DNA of 55,192 nt from Paracraurococcus ruber (lineage in GTDB: Bacteria; Pseudomonadota; Alphaproteobacteria; Acetobacterales; Acetobacteraceae): contig NZ_SMOA01000015.1 in assembly GCF_004353985.1 (NCBI RefSeq), positions 1-55,192 of the forward strand, given 5' to 3'. This document shows positions 10,199 to 22,431 of this stretch, piece after piece (positions within the stretch are counted from its first letter, which is position 1; each line of letters starts with the position of its first letter). The notes beneath the pieces are model-generated. The model was not told the DNA's origin. It made no database searches and worked only from the letters and a program-made list of their open reading frames with translations. The position numbers and the translations under genes are program-made.

Positions 10199-11110
10199 CT
10201 AGCGCGCAGGCTGCCAGAGCAGCCGGAAGCCGTCAACGCCAAGCCATTCTGAAACAAGGGTTTTCACCACCCCCTGCCAGGCCGCGCCGACCAGCCTCTC
10301 GGCAGCGCCGCGAAGCTCCAGGTCGCGTATCGGCAAATCCTCCGGCACGCCCTTCTCGGCCGCCAGCCAGGCCCGTGCCTCCCGCTCCCCGCCGATGGCG
10401 TCCACCAGCCCGGCGGTCAGCGCCTGCCGGCCGGTGAAGACCCGGCCATCGGCCAGCGGACGCACCGTTTCCTCCGGCAGCCTGCGGCCGGCGACCACCA
10501 TGCCGAGGAACTGCTCATACATGTCGCCGATCACCCGCTGCAGCTCGGCCCGGCCTTCCTCGGTCAGCGGACGGAAGGGGCTGGGCTGGTCCTTCAGCGG
10601 GCCGGAGCGAATCGTCTCCATCCGCAGCCCGAGCCGCGCCAGCAGGTCCGAGGCATCCGGCGTCTGCAGCAGCACGCCGATCGACCCGGTCACGGTCGAA
10701 TCGCGGGCCCAGATCCGCTCGGCGGCCACCGCCGTCATGTAGCCGGCCGAGGCGGCGGTGCCGCGCAGCACCGCCACCACCGGCTTCTTCTCCCGCAACC
10801 GCAGCAGCGCCTGGTGCAGCATCTCTCCGCCGCCGACGCTACCGCCCGGGCTGTCGATGGAGACGATGACGGCCTTCGCCGACTCCTCCTTGCCCAGCTT
10901 CTCGATCGCCTCGGCCAGCTTGCGGTCGTCGGAGATGAATCCTTCTACCGGCAGCCGCACCACATGCCCGCCGCCCAGCCGGTCCGGCAGGCCCTGCCCG
11001 GCCAGGGCCAGCACCCCGCCCAGCAGCAGCAGCACCGCGAAGGCGCGCCACAGCGCCAGGCGGCGCTTCAGGCGGCGGCGGTCGATCAGCAGGTCGGTCT
11101 CGAGGGCCAT
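10199..11110 (-). CDS. sppA: signal peptide peptidase SppA
   Basis: 303 residues. SppA is a membrane-anchored serine protease that degrades cleaved signal peptides. One N-terminal membrane anchor (about residues 18-38) is followed by an S49/Clp-like protease domain. The nucleophile is S143 in [10 protein letters not shown] and the general base K173 in [11 protein letters not shown], a Ser-Lys dyad spaced as in short bacterial SppA. The ATG at 11110 is preferred over an upstream codon lying in the rpsA terminator region. It is separated from rpsA by that terminator, so it probably has its own promoter. Confidence 0.92.
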   Translation of the reverse strand: MALETDLLIDRRRLKRRLALWRAFAVLLLLGGVLALAGQGLPDRLGGGHVVRLPVEGFISDDRKLAEAIEKLGKEESAKAVIVSIDSPGGSVGGGEMLHQALLRLREKKPVVAVLRGTAASAGYMTAVAAERIWARDSTVTGSIGVLLQTPDASDLLARLGLRMETIRSGPLKDQPSPFRPLTEEGRAELQRVIGDMYEQFLGMVVAGRRLPEETVRPLADGRVFTGRQALTAGLVDAIGGEREARAWLAAEKGVPEDLPIRDLELRGAAERLVGAAWQGVVKTLVSEWLGVDGFRLLWQPAR

Positions 11111-11200
11111 GGGGTGCTCCAGATCCCCGGGGATGTTGGGGCGGGGCGCCGCCGCGACCAGGGTCCCGCCCCCGCGCCGCGGCGCCGTGCCCCGCGGCCA

Positions 11201-11231
11201 AAAAAAGGAGCGGACCTCGCGGCCCGCTCCC
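11201..11231 (-). terminator. Rho-independent terminator of rpsA
   Basis: On the minus strand a perfect 7-bp stem GGAGCGG/CCGCTCC (11231-11225 with 11214-11208) is followed at once by seven T residues (11207-11201). It lies about 100 bp after the rpsA stop codon. This is the only textbook intrinsic terminator seen in the window. Confidence 0.9.
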
Positions 11232-11334
11232 CCAAAGATGCTCCCGGTGGCCTGCCGGCCCACCCCTTCCCCGCCGGTGGCGGCGGTCGGGGCAAGCCGG
11301 GCACCGGGCCCGTGCCGCGCGATGCGGCGCCGGC

Positions 11335-13053
11335 CTACTCCTCGCCGGCCATCTCGCGGCGGCGGCGGATGGCGGCGCCGAGGATGTCGCCCAGCGACGC
11401 GCCGGAGTCGGTCGAGCCGAACTCCTTCATCGCCTCGCGCTCCTCCTCGATCTCCTTGCCCTTGATGGTCAGGGACAGGCGGCGCGCGGCGCGGTCCACC
11501 GCCACGACCTTGGCATCCACCTTCTCGCCCACGGCGAACTTGTCGGGGCGCTGGTCGCCGCGGTCCCGCGCCAGCTCGGCGCGGCGGATGAAGCCGGTCA
11601 GGACCTCCTCGACCTTCACCTCGATGCCGTTGGCCTGCACCTGGGTGACCACGCAGGTGACGATGTCGCCCTTGCGGACCTTGTCCAGCACCTCGGCGGC
11701 CGGGTCGGCCTGGAGCTGCTTGATGCCGAGCGAGATGCGCTCCTTCTCGACATCCACGTCCAGCACCTTGGCCTTGACGACGTCGCCCTTGTTGAAGCGC
11801 GCCATCGCCTGCTCGCCCGGCTCGTCCCAGGAGATGTCCGACATGTGCACCATGCCGTCCAGGTCCGGGCCGAGGCCGATGAAGAGGCCGAACTCGGTGA
11901 TGTTGCGGATCTCGCCCTCGACCTCGGAGCCCGGGGCATGCGCCTCGAGGAACAGCTCCCAGGGGTTGCCCTGGGCCTGCTTGAGGCCGAGCGAGATGCG
12001 CCGCTTCGGCTCGTCCACGTCGAGGATCATCACGTCCACCTCCTGCGAGGTGGCGACGATCTTGCCCGGATGGACGTTCTTCTTGGTCCAGCTCATCTCG
12101 GAGACATGGACCAGGCCCTCGACGCCCGGCTCCAGCTCCACGAAGGCGCCGTAGTCGGTGATGTTGGTCACGCGGCCGCTGAACTTGGCGTTGACCGGGT
12201 ACTTGATCGCCACGCCGTCCCAGGGATCGGCCATCAGCTGCTTCATGCCGAGGCTGATGCGCTGGGTCTCCGGGTTGAAGCGGATGACCTGCACCTTCAC
12301 CGGCTGGCCGATGGTCAGCGCCTCGCTCGGGTGGTTGATGCGGCGCCAGGCGATGTCCGTGACGTGCAGCAGGCCGTCGACGCCGCCCAGGTCCACGAAA
12401 GCGCCGTAGTCGGTGATGTTCTTCACCACGCCGTCGAGGATCATGCCCTCCTTCAGGCCCTGGATCAGCTCGCTGCGCTGCTCGGCGCGCGTCTCCTCCA
12501 GCACCGCGCGGCGGGACACCACGATGTTGCCGCGGGCCCGGTCCATCTTGAGGATCTGGAAGGGCTGCGGGCTGCCCATCAGCGGCCCGACATCGCGCAC
12601 CGGGCGGATATCGACCTGGCTGCCGGGCAGGAAGGCCACGGCGCCGCCGAGGTCGACGGTGAAGCCGCCCTTGACGCGGCCGAAGATGGTGCCGTTCACG
12701 CGCTGCTGCGCCTGATAGGCCTTCTCGAGGTTGGTCCAGGCCTCCTCGCGCCGCGCCTTCTCGCGCGACAGGACGATGGAGCCGTCCCGGTCCTCGTAGC
12801 GCTCGACGAAGAGCTCGACGACGTCGCCGGCCTTCACCTCGGGCTTGGCGCCCTGCGGCGCGAATTCCTTGAGGGGGACGCGCCCCTCGCTCTTCAGCCC
12901 GACATCCACGACAGCGTAGTCGTCATCGATGCGGATCACGCGGCCGGAGACGACCGAGCCGGCGAAGCCGGTATCGGGCCCGAGCGTGGCATCGAGCAGT
13001 GCGGCGAAGTCCTCGGACCCCGCGTCGTGGGCGAGGCTGGTGGCGGTTGCCAT
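11335..13053 (-). CDS. rpsA: 30S ribosomal protein S1
   Basis: 572 residues, normal for alphaproteobacterial S1. S1 binds mRNA on the small subunit and helps initiation on structured leaders. Six S1 OB-fold repeats can be followed by their ITDYGAFVDL-like signatures; the later ones read ITDYGAFVELEPGVEGLVH and ITEFGLFIGLGPDLDGMVH. The start at 13053 (MATATSLAHD) fits the family N-terminus; the open frame upstream is Arg/Gly-rich and non-homologous. It follows cmk in the conserved aroA-cmk-rpsA order, with a 401-bp leader interval. Confidence 0.96.
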   Translation of the reverse strand: MATATSLAHDAGSEDFAALLDATLGPDTGFAGSVVSGRVIRIDDDYAVVDVGLKSEGRVPLKEFAPQGAKPEVKAGDVVELFVERYEDRDGSIVLSREKARREEAWTNLEKAYQAQQRVNGTIFGRVKGGFTVDLGGAVAFLPGSQVDIRPVRDVGPLMGSPQPFQILKMDRARGNIVVSRRAVLEETRAEQRSELIQGLKEGMILDGVVKNITDYGAFVDLGGVDGLLHVTDIAWRRINHPSEALTIGQPVKVQVIRFNPETQRISLGMKQLMADPWDGVAIKYPVNAKFSGRVTNITDYGAFVELEPGVEGLVHVSEMSWTKKNVHPGKIVATSQEVDVMILDVDEPKRRISLGLKQAQGNPWELFLEAHAPGSEVEGEIRNITEFGLFIGLGPDLDGMVHMSDISWDEPGEQAMARFNKGDVVKAKVLDVDVEKERISLGIKQLQADPAAEVLDKVRKGDIVTCVVTQVQANGIEVKVEEVLTGFIRRAELARDRGDQRPDKFAVGEKVDAKVVAVDRAARRLSLTIKGKEIEEEREAMKEFGSTDSGASLGDILGAAIRRRREMAGEE

Positions 13054-13454
13054 GTAGCGGTCTGTTCCTGGGAAGCCCGCGGATGCGGGCAAGTGCCCTG
13101 CGCCCCCGCCGCGGACCCGGCCTTGCGCCGGGGGCGAACGAGCACGGCTTGGTCCGGCGCCGGACCGCCCACAGGACGGGGACCGGAGGCGCCTGGCGAC
13201 CCTGGTGCGAGGGCGGCGTATCGGCCCGCCCGTTACCGGCCCGTGCCGTGGGCCCGACAAGCGGACCCCGGAAACACGAACGCCGCGGCCCCCCTAGGCG
13301 CGCGGGTGAGGATCGCTAAGCCTTTGCGGAATGGGCGTCAAGCGGAATCGTATGTAGCCGGATCGGGTGCCGCCCCGGGCATCGGGCAGCCGGCATCGGG
13401 CACCCGTCGCGGCGATGCGGGCAAGTCGGGTCGGATCCGGCTTCAGCCTTGCGC
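13054..13454. other. cmk-rpsA interval (rpsA leader region)
   Basis: A 401-base stretch with no gene. It is GC-rich near rpsA and contains the candidate promoter at 13313-13341. The long leader could carry S1 autoregulatory structure, but I see no specific element. Confidence 0.5.
13313..13341 (-). promoter_or_regulatory. candidate sigma-70-type promoter for rpsA
   Basis: On the minus strand TTGACG (13341-13336) is followed after 17 bases by TAGCGA (13318-13313). The -35 is good and the -10 is weak. It lies about 260 bp upstream of the rpsA start, in a locally less GC-rich patch. Confidence 0.3.
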
Positions 13455-14102
13455 TCAGCCGCCGAACCGCGCCCGCACGACCCGCAGCGCCGCCGCGAAG
13501 GCGGCATCCGCATCGAGGTCGCTGGTATCGAGCACCACCGCATCCGCCGCCGGCACCAGCGGCGCCACGGCGCGCCGGCTGTCCTGCGCGTCCCGCGCCT
13601 GCAGCTCGGCCAGCACCTGCGCCGGGTCGGCGGCGACGCCGCGCGCCTGCAATTCGCGGAAGCGCCGTCGGGCCCGCTCCTCGGCGCTGGCGGTGACGAA
13701 CAGCTTCACCGGCGCGTCCGGGAAGACCACGGTGCCGATGTCCCGCCCGTCCAGCACCGCGCCGTGGCGCCGCCCGAATTCGCGCTGCCAGTCCAGCAGC
13801 GCCGCCCGCACGGCGGGGATGGCGGCCACGGCGGAGGAGGCCGCATCGGCCTCCGGCCCGCGCAGGTCGCCGCGCGCCAGGTCGGCGGGCAGCAGGGCGC
13901 GGGCGGCGGCCTCGGCGATCGCGGGGTCGCGCGGGTCGCCCCCGGCATCCAGCACCCGGCGGCCGGTGGCGCGGTAGAGCAGACCGGTGTCGAGATGCGG
14001 TAGCCCGAGCTCGGCCGCCAGCCGGCGGGCCAGCGTGCCCTTGCCGGCCGCCGCCGGCCCGTCCACCGCGACGACCAGCGCCTCGGCTGCGGGCAATGTC
14101 AC
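13455..14102 (-). CDS. cmk: (d)CMP kinase
   Basis: 215 residues. Cmk phosphorylates CMP and dCMP to diphosphates with ATP. The P-loop GPAAAGKGT is at residues 15-23, and [13 protein letters not shown] in the middle is the family's nucleotide-binding segment. The start is GTG (14102-14100), overlapping the aroA TGA as GTGA; an ATG-only search would miss it. The order aroA-cmk-rpsA is conserved in alphaproteobacteria. Confidence 0.94.
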   Translation of the reverse strand: MTLPAAEALVVAVDGPAAAGKGTLARRLAAELGLPHLDTGLLYRATGRRVLDAGGDPRDPAIAEAAARALLPADLARGDLRGPEADAASSAVAAIPAVRAALLDWQREFGRRHGAVLDGRDIGTVVFPDAPVKLFVTASAEERARRRFRELQARGVAADPAQVLAELQARDAQDSRRAVAPLVPAADAVVLDTSDLDADAAFAAALRVVRARFGG

Positions 14103-15448
14103 GCCGGCCCGATCGGGGCGCCGCCGGCGGCGCGGTTCAGCAGCGCGGCGAAGCCGGGAAAGCTGGTCTCGATGAAGGCCGCATCGTCCACCGCCACGGG
14201 GGCACGGGCCGCGAGGCCCATGACCAGCGCGCTCATCGCCAGGCGGTGGTCCATATGGGTCGCGACGGTTCCGCCGCCCGGAATCCCGCCGCCGGTCCCC
14301 TGCACGACCAGGTCGTCGCCCTCGATCCGCGCCGCGATGCCGTTCACCGCCAGCAGCGCGGCGGTGGCGGCCAGCCGGTCGCTCTCCTTCACCCGCAGCT
14401 CGGACAGGCCGCGCATGCGCGTCTCGCCCTCGGCCGCAGCGGCGGCGACGGCCAGCACGGGATATTCGTCGATCATCGAAGGGGCACGGCCGGGTGGCAC
14501 CTCGACGGCGCGGAGCGGGCCGTACTCGGCCGTGACGTCGCCGACCGGCTCGCCGCCTGCCACGCGGGCATTCGCCACGCTCAGCCGCGCGCCCATCTCC
14601 CGCAGGGTGGTGAACAACCCGGTGCGCAGCGGGTTCAGCCCGACATTCTCGACCGTCACGCGGGAGCCGGGCACGAGCAGCGCCGCCACCAGCAGGAAGG
14701 CGGCCGAGGACGGGTCGCCAGGCACCAGGATGGGTGCCGCGATCAGTTCCGGCTGCCCCTCCAGCTCGATCAGCCGGCCCTGCGCCACATCCTCCACCCG
14801 GACGGTCGCGCCGAAATGCCGCAACATGTTCTCGGTGTGGTCGCGGGTGCGCTCGGGCTCGACCACGCGCGTGGTCCCGCGGGCGCAGAGCCCGGCCAGC
14901 AGGCAGGCCGACTTCACCTGCGCCGAAGCGACCGGCAGCGTGTAGTCCAGCGGCAGCGCCTCGGCGGCGCCGCGCACCGCCAGCGGCAGCCGCCCGCCCT
15001 CCCGCGTCCAAAAGCTGGCGCCGGTGGCCGAGAGCGGTTCCGTGACACGCTTCATCGGCCGCTTCCGCAGCGATGCGTCGCCGGTCATCACCGCGAAGAT
15101 CGGGTGGCCGGCCAGCAGGCCGCAGAGCAGCCGGGCGGCGGTGCCGCTATTGCCCATGTCCAGCACATCGGCGGGTTCGACCAGGCCGCCGACGCCGCGG
15201 CCGGCGACGCGCCAGGCGCCGGGGCCAAGCTGCTCGACCTCCGCCCCCAGCGCCCGCATGGCGGCGGCGGTGCGGAGCACGTCCTCGCCCTCCAGCAGGC
15301 CGGAGATCTCGGTGGTGCCGACGGCGAGCGCGCCGAACATCAGGGCACGGTGGCTGATGGATTTGTCGCCGGGGACGGCATGGCGGCCGGAAAGGCCGCC
15401 GCCGGGCGCCGCGGCGCGCAGCGGCTGCGGGGCAGCGGGGTGGGCCAT
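14099..15448 (-). CDS. aroA: 3-phosphoshikimate 1-carboxyvinyltransferase (EPSP synthase)
   Basis: 449 residues. AroA makes EPSP from shikimate 3-phosphate and PEP in the shikimate pathway. [12 protein letters not shown] (K29 and neighbours) and [11 protein letters not shown] are the substrate-binding signatures. The [10 protein letters not shown] segment looks like the class II (Agrobacterium CP4-type) group. The residue matching CP4 Ala100 is glycine here (G102 in [10 protein letters not shown]), so natural glyphosate tolerance is not expected; this is inference. The ATG at 15448 matches the family start. It is divergent from the TIGR02300 gene. Confidence 0.95.
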   Translation of the reverse strand: MAHPAAPQPLRAAAPGGGLSGRHAVPGDKSISHRALMFGALAVGTTEISGLLEGEDVLRTAAAMRALGAEVEQLGPGAWRVAGRGVGGLVEPADVLDMGNSGTAARLLCGLLAGHPIFAVMTGDASLRKRPMKRVTEPLSATGASFWTREGGRLPLAVRGAAEALPLDYTLPVASAQVKSACLLAGLCARGTTRVVEPERTRDHTENMLRHFGATVRVEDVAQGRLIELEGQPELIAAPILVPGDPSSAAFLLVAALLVPGSRVTVENVGLNPLRTGLFTTLREMGARLSVANARVAGGEPVGDVTAEYGPLRAVEVPPGRAPSMIDEYPVLAVAAAAAEGETRMRGLSELRVKESDRLAATAALLAVNGIAARIEGDDLVVQGTGGGIPGGGTVATHMDHRLAMSALVMGLAARAPVAVDDAAFIETSFPGFAALLNRAAGGAPIGPA

Positions 15449-15593
15449 CCGGCGCGTTTGACACGCGCGCCCCCCCGTGGCAATCGCCCCGGCTGAATTT
15501 CGGCCGTCCGTCCGCAGCCACCACCCGGGGCGCCCCATGCCGGGGCCCGCCCCGTGCCGCGCGCGGATGGCCTTCCTTGACGAGGCTTCCCCA

Positions 15594-15920
15594 ATGGCCA
15601 AGCCCGAACTGGGCCTCAAGCGCGTCTGCGTCGCCTGTTCCACGAAGTTCTACGACCTGCTGCGGACGCCCGCTACCTGCCCGAAATGCGGGACGGAGCA
15701 GCCGGCCGAGCAGCCGCGCCTGCGCCGCGCCGCCGGTGCCCTGCCCGTCGATGACCGCGTGAAGAAGCGCGTCGTGGTGCCGGAGGCGGAGGCCGACGAG
15801 GTGGAACTGGAAGACGTCGAGGGCGACGAGGCGGTCGAGGACGCCGAGGAGCTCGAGGACGACGCCGACCAGATCGGCGAGGAGTTGGAGGTCGAGAGCG
15901 ACCGCGACGAGGAGACCTGA
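15594..15920 (+). CDS. TIGR02300 family zinc-ribbon protein
   Basis: 108 residues. The N-terminus (MAKPELGLKRVCVACSTKFY) and the following CPKC give a four-cysteine zinc ribbon. The second half is extremely acidic, dominated by Glu and Asp. This matches the alphaproteobacterial TIGR02300 family, which typically lies divergently next to aroA as here. Function unknown. The ATG at 15594 is chosen by family match over an in-frame start 39 codons upstream. Confidence 0.88.
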   Translation: MAKPELGLKRVCVACSTKFYDLLRTPATCPKCGTEQPAEQPRLRRAAGALPVDDRVKKRVVVPEAEADEVELEDVEGDEAVEDAEELEDDADQIGEELEVESDRDEET

Positions 15921-15942
15921 CCCGCGGGCCGGAGGGCGCTGC

Positions 15943-17118
15943 ATGGCGCCCCCGCCCGCCCTCTCGCTCACCCGCCTGATGCTGCGGGACTTCCGTAGCT
16001 GGCCGGACCTGAAGGTGCCGTTCCAGGCGCGCATCGTGCTGGTCGCCGGCCCGAATGGCGCCGGCAAGACCAACCTGCTGGAGGCGATCAGCCTGCTCGG
16101 CCCCGGCCGCGGGCTGCGCGGGGCGCGGACGGCCGAGCTTGGCCGGCAGCAGGGCGGCGCCCCCCTTCCCTGGGCGGCGGCCGGCCGCTTCTGCGACACC
16201 ACCGGCACCGAGTTCGACATCGGCACCGGCACGCCGGATGGCGGGCCGCCGGAGCGGCGGATCTTCCGGCTGGAAGGCAGCCCCATCCGCACCCAGGCCG
16301 ACCTGGCCGAGCGGGTGGCCGCGGTCTGGCTGACCCCGCAGATGGACCGGCTGTTCCAGGACGGCGCCGGCGACCGCCGCCGCTTCTTGGACCGCCTGGT
16401 CTGGGCGCTGGAGCCGCACCATGCGCGGGAGGTCGCGGCCTATGACAACGCCATGGCGCAGCGCAACCGCCTGCTGGCGCAGGAGCGGCGGGAGGGCCTG
16501 CGTCCCGACCCGGCCTGGCTGGCGGGGCTGGAGGACGCCATGGCATGCCACGGGGTGGCCGCCGCCGCGTCCCGCCGCGGCCTGGTGGGGCGGCTGAACG
16601 CGACCCTGTCGGGCGGCGTGACCGGCGCCTTCCCGGCGGCGCGGCTGGGTCTGCAATGCCCGGTCGCGGCCGCGCTGGCCGAGTCGCCGGCCCTGGCGGT
16701 GGAAGACCGGCTACGGGCGGATTGGGCGGCCGCCCGCGGGCGGGATGCTGCGGCCGGCGCGACGCTCAGCGGCCCGCACCGGGCCGACCTGCTCTTCACC
16801 CACGCGCCCAAGGACCTGCCGGCGGCGCTGTGCTCCACGGGCGAGCAGAAGGCACTGCTGGTGGCCGTGGTGCTGGCGCATGCCACGCTGATCGCCGGCG
16901 CCCGCGGCTTCGCCCCGCTGCTGCTGCTGGACGAGGTGGCGGCGCATCTGGACGCGCCGCGGCGCGAGGCGCTGTTCGAGGCCCTGGTGGGGCTGCCCGC
17001 CCAGGCCTTCCTGACCGGCACCGATGCGGCGGTCTTCGCCCCCCTGCGCGGCGTCGCCCAGGCATTTCGCGCCGCGCCGGGGCAGCTCGTTGCCGATACG
17101 GATTTTCCCGTGCCGTAA
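15943..17118 (+). CDS. recF: DNA replication and repair protein RecF
   Basis: 391 residues. RecF is an SMC-like ATPase that loads RecA at gaps with RecO and RecR. Walker A is GPNGAGKTN (residues 36-44), the ABC-type signature is in LCSTGEQKALLVAVVLA, and Walker B is LLLLDEVAAHLD. It lies 66 bp upstream of gyrB in the classical recF-gyrB order, but dnaA and dnaN are not in the window; TIGR02300 and aroA precede it instead. Confidence 0.94.
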   Translation: MAPPPALSLTRLMLRDFRSWPDLKVPFQARIVLVAGPNGAGKTNLLEAISLLGPGRGLRGARTAELGRQQGGAPLPWAAAGRFCDTTGTEFDIGTGTPDGGPPERRIFRLEGSPIRTQADLAERVAAVWLTPQMDRLFQDGAGDRRRFLDRLVWALEPHHAREVAAYDNAMAQRNRLLAQERREGLRPDPAWLAGLEDAMACHGVAAAASRRGLVGRLNATLSGGVTGAFPAARLGLQCPVAAALAESPALAVEDRLRADWAAARGRDAAAGATLSGPHRADLLFTHAPKDLPAALCSTGEQKALLVAVVLAHATLIAGARGFAPLLLLDEVAAHLDAPRREALFEALVGLPAQAFLTGTDAAVFAPLRGVAQAFRAAPGQLVADTDFPVP

Positions 17119-17132
17119 GGTCAGCGAATCCC

Positions 17133-17142
17133 TATATATAGA
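17133..17142 (+). promoter_or_regulatory. AT-rich patch, possible gyrB promoter -10 region
   Basis: TATATATAGA in the 66-bp recF-gyrB interval is one of the most AT-rich spots in the window and lies about 45 bp before the gyrB ATG. No well-spaced -35 is visible, so this is only a candidate. Confidence 0.3.
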
Positions 17143-17163
17143 GCGTGTTTCCAGCCCCCGTGA

Positions 17164-19635
<2,472 letters not shown>

Positions 19636-19646
19636 ACTCACGGTTT

Positions 19647-19668
19647 CCAAAGGCCTTTCGGCCTTTGG
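19647..19668. promoter_or_regulatory. perfect hairpin after gyrB
   Basis: CCAAAGGCC and GGCCTTTGG (9-bp perfect stem, loop TTTC) start 12 bp after the gyrB stop. No T-run follows, so it may be a transcript 3' end or attenuator rather than a standard terminator. Confidence 0.5.
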
Positions 19669-19678
19669 TGGGGAGAGC

Positions 19679-19707
19679 CCGAGAGGGGCAAAGCCCCTCT
19701 CGGAGGG
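19679..19707 (+). promoter_or_regulatory. hairpin abutting the ABC-transporter ribosome binding site
   Basis: An 11-bp perfect stem CCGAGAGGGGC/GCCCCTCTCGG (19679-19689 with 19693-19703, loop AAA). Its right arm shares the first bases of the Shine-Dalgarno GGAGGG (19702-19707), which sits 7 bp before the ATG at 19715. In RNA, folding would partly cover the ribosome site. Confidence 0.55.
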
Positions 19708-19714
19708 TGTTTGG

Positions 19715-21451
19715 ATGCTTCGCCAGTTCCTGGCCTTCTACCGCCCCCACACGCGCCTGCTGCTGCTCGATTTCGGCTGCGCAGCCCTCTCGGGCCTGCT
19801 GGAGCTCGGCTTCCCCATGGCGGTGCGGGCCTTCGTGGACCGGCTGCTGCCGCAGGGCGACCTCGTGCTCATCACCGCCGCGGCGCTCGGGCTGCTGGCG
19901 GTCTATGCCGCCAATGCCGGGCTGATGGCCATCGTCACCTATTGGGGCCATGTGCTGGGCATCGCCATCGAGACGGAGCTGCGCCGGCGCGCCTTCGATC
20001 ATCTCCTCGCCCTCTCCTTCCGCTTCTATGACGGGCAGAAGACCGGCCATCTGGTGGGGCGGCTGACGAAGGATCTCGAGGATATCGGGGAGGTCGCGCA
20101 TCACGGGCCGGAGGACCTGCTGATCGCGGTGCTGACCTTCCTCGGTGCCTTCGCGCTGATGCTGGTGGTCAGCCCCACCCTCGCCTTGCTGACCCTGGCG
20201 GTGGTGCCGGCGGTCGCCTGGGTGGTGGCGCATTACGGCGGGCGGATGACCGCCAATTGGCAGGCGCAGTTCGGCCGTGTCGGCGCCTTCAATGCGCGGA
20301 TCGAGGAAGCGGTGGGCGGCATCCGCGTGGTGCAGGCCTTCGCGAACGAGGCGCATGAGCGCCGGCTCTTCGCCGCCGACAACGACCGCTACCGCACCAC
20401 CAAGCTGGATGCCTACCGCACCATGGCGGCGGGCAACACGCTGAACTACCTGGGCCTGCGGCTGGTGCAGGTGGCGGTGATGCTGGCCGGAGCGCTGCTG
20501 ATCGTGCGCGGGTCGCTGTCCACTGGTGACTTCGTCGCCTTCCTGCTGCTGGTCGGCGTGTTCTACCGCCCCCTCGACAAGATCAGCGCGGTGATCGAGA
20601 CTTATCCGAAGGGCATCGCCGGCTTCCGCAGCTACCTCGCACTCATGGCCATCGCGCCCGAGGTGACGGACCGGCCGGGGGCCCGCCCGGCGCCCCGGCT
20701 GCGCGGCGCGGTGCGCTACGAGGGCGTGCGCTTCGGCTATGCCGCCGACCGTCCGGTGCTGCGGGACCTGGCGCTGGAGGTGGCGCCGGGGACGACGGTC
20801 GCGCTGGTCGGCCCCTCCGGCGCCGGCAAGACCACCATCTGCTCCCTGCTGCCGCGCTTCTATGACGTCCAGGCCGGTCGGATAACGGTGGACGGCATGG
20901 ACATCAGGGAGATGACGCTGGAAAGCCTGCGCGGCCAGATCGGCATCGTGCCGCAGGATGTCTTCCTCTTCGCCGGCACGCTGCGCGAGAACATCGCCTA
21001 TGGCCGCCTTGGCGCGACCGAGGCGGAGTTGCGGGAGGCGGCGCGCCGCGCCCGCCTGGAAGAGGTGATCGCCGAACTGCCCGAAGGCCTGGACACAGCG
21101 ATCGGGGAGCGGGGGGTGCGGCTGTCGGGCGGGCAGAAGCAGCGGCTGGCCATCGCCCGCATCTTCATCAAGGACCCGCCGCTGCTGATCCTGGACGAGG
21201 CGACCAGCGCGCTGGACACGGAGACGGAGCGGGCGATCCAGGCCTCCCTGGCGGAGCTGGCGCGGGGCCGGACCACCCTGGTGATCGCCCACCGGCTGGC
21301 GACGATCCGCAATGCCGACCGCATCCTGGTGGTGGCGGATGGCGGCGTGGCGGAACAGGGCACGCATGCCGAGCTGCTGGCCCGCGGCGGCCTGTATCGG
21401 GCGTTGCACGATGCGCAATTCGCGCGGGAGCCGCGGCCGCTCAGCGCCTGA
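19715..21451 (+). CDS. ABC half-transporter, fused permease and ATPase (exporter type)
   Basis: 578 residues. About residues 1-310 form a six-helix ABC exporter membrane domain. About 335-570 form the nucleotide-binding domain: Walker A GPSGAGKTTI (near residue 366), signature LSGGQKQRLAIARI, Walker B LLILDEATSALD, and the switch His in IAHRLATI. It resembles MsbA/lipid or multidrug half-exporters that work as homodimers; the substrate cannot be told. No periplasmic partner is nearby. Two AraC regulators follow on the same strand and may control it. Confidence 0.9.
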   Translation: MLRQFLAFYRPHTRLLLLDFGCAALSGLLELGFPMAVRAFVDRLLPQGDLVLITAAALGLLAVYAANAGLMAIVTYWGHVLGIAIETELRRRAFDHLLALSFRFYDGQKTGHLVGRLTKDLEDIGEVAHHGPEDLLIAVLTFLGAFALMLVVSPTLALLTLAVVPAVAWVVAHYGGRMTANWQAQFGRVGAFNARIEEAVGGIRVVQAFANEAHERRLFAADNDRYRTTKLDAYRTMAAGNTLNYLGLRLVQVAVMLAGALLIVRGSLSTGDFVAFLLLVGVFYRPLDKISAVIETYPKGIAGFRSYLALMAIAPEVTDRPGARPAPRLRGAVRYEGVRFGYAADRPVLRDLALEVAPGTTVALVGPSGAGKTTICSLLPRFYDVQAGRITVDGMDIREMTLESLRGQIGIVPQDVFLFAGTLRENIAYGRLGATEAELREAARRARLEEVIAELPEGLDTAIGERGVRLSGGQKQRLAIARIFIKDPPLLILDEATSALDTETERAIQASLAELARGRTTLVIAHRLATIRNADRILVVADGGVAEQGTHAELLARGGLYRALHDAQFAREPRPLSA

Positions 21452-21567
21452 CGGGCGGCGGCGCGGCTTGCAGGATCTTGCGGGCAGCCCGCCTGCCGGT
21501 TGCATACGATGCGCGGCCCGGCCACCGGCCTGTTTACCCATTCCACGGCGCTCCCTAGCCTCCCGGC

Positions 21568-22431
21568 ATGGAGAGGAGCCTCTCGCCCGCCGCCGCGCTG
21601 ATCGACCGGGCCATGCCCGTGCCGCCGCGCGTCCAGGACCTGCGGCTTGGCGACCTGGCGGGTCGCACGGCAGCGCAGGGCGCGGCGCCGGGTTGGCATC
21701 TGCTCTGCCTGCTGCGGGAGGCTGGCCAGGCCGGCCATGCGGTCCGGGTCGGCCGCGACATCCTGCGCTTCCGGGCGGATGCGGGCCTGCTCCTGCTGCT
21801 GCCCGCCGGGCAGCCACGCGGCTGGCAGCTCGGCGGCCCGGGGCAGGAGGAGGCGATCGCCGTCAGCATCGCCCCGGACTGGCTGGCGGCCCTGGCGGCG
21901 AGCGAGGGCCTGCCGCCGGCAGCGGCCGCCCTGCCCGCCCGCATCCTCCGCGGCGATCCCTTCGTCACCTGCCTGTTGCGGAGCTTCGATGCCTACGCAG
22001 CCGCCGGGAGCATCGAGGCGCTGTTCTCGGCGCACTGGGCGACGCTGCTGGCATTGCGCCTGCTGCGGCTGCCCCCCGCCCCGCTGCCGGCACCCAGCCA
22101 TGCCATCGCGCCCTGGCGCATGGTGGCGGTCACCGCCGGGCTCGCGGGCCGCCCGGCACCCGGCATCGATGTCGCGGCGCTGGCGGCACGGGCCCGGCTT
22201 TCGCCGTCGCACTTCTCGCGCGCCTTCCGGCAGGAAACCGGGCTGCCGCCGCAGGCCTGGCTGATGCGGCAGCGGCTGGCCGCGGCACGCCGCCTGCTGA
22301 CCACCACCGCTTGGCCGATGCACCGCATCGCCGCCGAGGCCGGGTTCAGCAGCCCCGCCGCGATGCGCGCCTGCTTCCTGCGCGAGATCGGCTGCACCCC
22401 CAGCGACTACCGGAAATCCGCCGATGGGTGA
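21568..22431 (+). CDS. AraC family transcriptional regulator (first of pair)
   Basis: 287 residues. The N-terminal half is an Ala/Leu-rich sensor region without a recognised ligand. The C-terminal about 100 residues are the AraC double helix-turn-helix: DVAALAARARLSPSHFSRAF, then IAAEAGFSSPAAMRACFLREIG and the closing TPSDYRKS. It follows the ABC gene by about 115 bp, and its last 8 bp overlap the start of a second AraC gene, so the two are probably cotranscribed. Confidence 0.88.
   Translation: MERSLSPAAALIDRAMPVPPRVQDLRLGDLAGRTAAQGAAPGWHLLCLLREAGQAGHAVRVGRDILRFRADAGLLLLLPAGQPRGWQLGGPGQEEAIAVSIAPDWLAALAASEGLPPAAAALPARILRGDPFVTCLLRSFDAYAAAGSIEALFSAHWATLLALRLLRLPPAPLPAPSHAIAPWRMVAVTAGLAGRPAPGIDVAALAARARLSPSHFSRAFRQETGLPPQAWLMRQRLAAARRLLTTTAWPMHRIAAEAGFSSPAAMRACFLREIGCTPSDYRKSADG

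Noticed and set aside
19715-21451. ABC exporter considered as the type I secretion ATPase for the RTX protein
   Set aside because: It lies 23 kb away, has no membrane-fusion partner, and lacks the N-terminal peptidase-like extension common in RTX exporters.
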